Assembly (NCBI GenBank): GCA_016463555.1
Contig: JAEMRB010000029.1
Coordinates: forward strand, 4,901 to 10,375
Length of the DNA: 5,475 bases
Origin: Chloroflexota bacterium
GTDB taxonomy: Bacteria > Chloroflexota > Limnocylindria > Limnocylindrales > Limnocylindraceae
Direction: 5' to 3'
Below are positions 5,149 through 5,475 of the stretch, piece after piece. The notes under the pieces are model-generated. The model had not been told where the DNA came from, did no database searches, and worked only from the letters and a program-made list of their open reading frames with translations. Position 1 is the stretch's first letter, and every line of letters begins with the position of its first letter. Position numbers and translations under genes: made by a program.

Positions 5149-5475
5149 CGTGGGGCACTCATGCAGCTAGCGCAGGAGCAGCGCTGTCGCAGGAGCGGCC
5201 AGGTGTAGTAGCCGGTGCGATGCCCATCGCCCCAGAAGAGGCAGAGCGCATAGCTCCCAACCATTTCGCCGCCCTCAAGCTTCGTCTGGCTTGGGCTGAG
5301 GGTTGGATTGGCGTCGAGCCAACCGGGGAGGCCAGCCTCACCACGACAGTAGGCACAGGGGCAGAGCCATCGCAGTGGGATCGCCTCATAGACGCTCATA
5401 TGACCATCGCGCCAATCCAGTTCTAGGCGCTGTTGCTCGCGGAGAATACGAATGGCGACGGGGGCTCCCTGTGCT
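5145..5475 (-). CDS. DUF971 / GBBH-like N-terminal domain protein, 5' end outside the window
   Basis: The frame is open without a stop from the right edge to the TGA at 5147-5145, so the gene begins beyond the window. The ATG at 5399 is internal, because the residues before it, RLELDWRDGH, are the conserved opening of the DUF971 domain. Next come PLRWLCPCAYC (CxCxxC, 5346-5363), VGSYALCLFWGDGH (histidine at 5220-5222), TGYYTWPLLR and a second CxCxxC, CSCASC (5163-5180). In gamma-butyrobetaine hydroxylase the related domain binds zinc with a CxCxxC and a histidine, and the same residues are present here. DUF971 also occurs at the C-terminus of the plant Fe-S carrier HCF101. At least 110 residues are visible, which is close to the usual stand-alone length. 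Its stop overlaps the ppk1 start (ATGA). The cellular role is not known. Confidence 0.85.
   Translation of the reverse strand, partial: AQGAPVAIRILREQQRLELDWRDGHMSVYEAIPLRWLCPCAYCRGEAGLPGWLDANPTLSPSQTKLEGGEMVGSYALCLFWGDGHRTGYYTWPLLRQRCSCASCMSAPR

Noticed and set aside
5145..5399. A complete 84-residue DUF971 protein starting at ATG 5399
   Set aside because: The frame is open to the window edge and the residues upstream (LELDWRDGH) are conserved parts of the domain, so 5399 is an internal methionine.

Overview
The window looks like bacterial chromosomal DNA of fairly high GC content. It is densely packed with five complete genes and one partial gene, all of which can be read as phosphate or polyphosphate genes except a small DUF971 protein. 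The host cannot be named from the sequence. TTG and ATG starts, TAGGAT-type -10 candidates and an 11-bp-spaced GTTCAC repeat are reminiscent of Actinomycetota. A DUF971 gene next to ppk, and a short single-module Ppx, would also fit Chloroflexota or a related lineage. No mobile element, tRNA, rRNA or CRISPR array is visible.

Layout, left to right. Positions 1-53 hold no recognisable gene, only small GC-rich inverted repeats downstream of the first gene. A minus-strand pair follows, phoU (575-1324) then a SixA-type phosphohistidine phosphatase (54-578), coupled by a TTGA stop/start overlap. An 89-bp divergent control region (1325-1413) separates phoU from a plus-strand ppx/gppA exopolyphosphatase (1414-2475). 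The ppx gene converges on a minus-strand cluster of three genes. These are, in transcription order, a DUF971 protein that enters from beyond the right edge (5145-5475), polyphosphate kinase ppk1 (3109-5148, ATGA overlap) and a CYTH triphosphatase (2472-3101, 7 nt after ppk1). The ppx and CYTH genes end inside the same CTAG palindrome.

Together the genes cover most of an inorganic polyphosphate cycle. Ppk1 makes polyP from ATP, Ppx removes terminal phosphates from polyP, and the CYTH enzyme probably hydrolyses short chains such as tripolyphosphate. PhoU would tie the cluster to phosphate status, and SixA would remove phosphate from histidine. The individual families are well known. The less ordinary points are the SixA-PhoU coupling, a Pho-box-like 11-bp tandem repeat at the start of ppx, the symmetrical divergent promoter region, the shared CTAG stop, and a DUF971 protein with two CxCxxC motifs coupled to ppk1.
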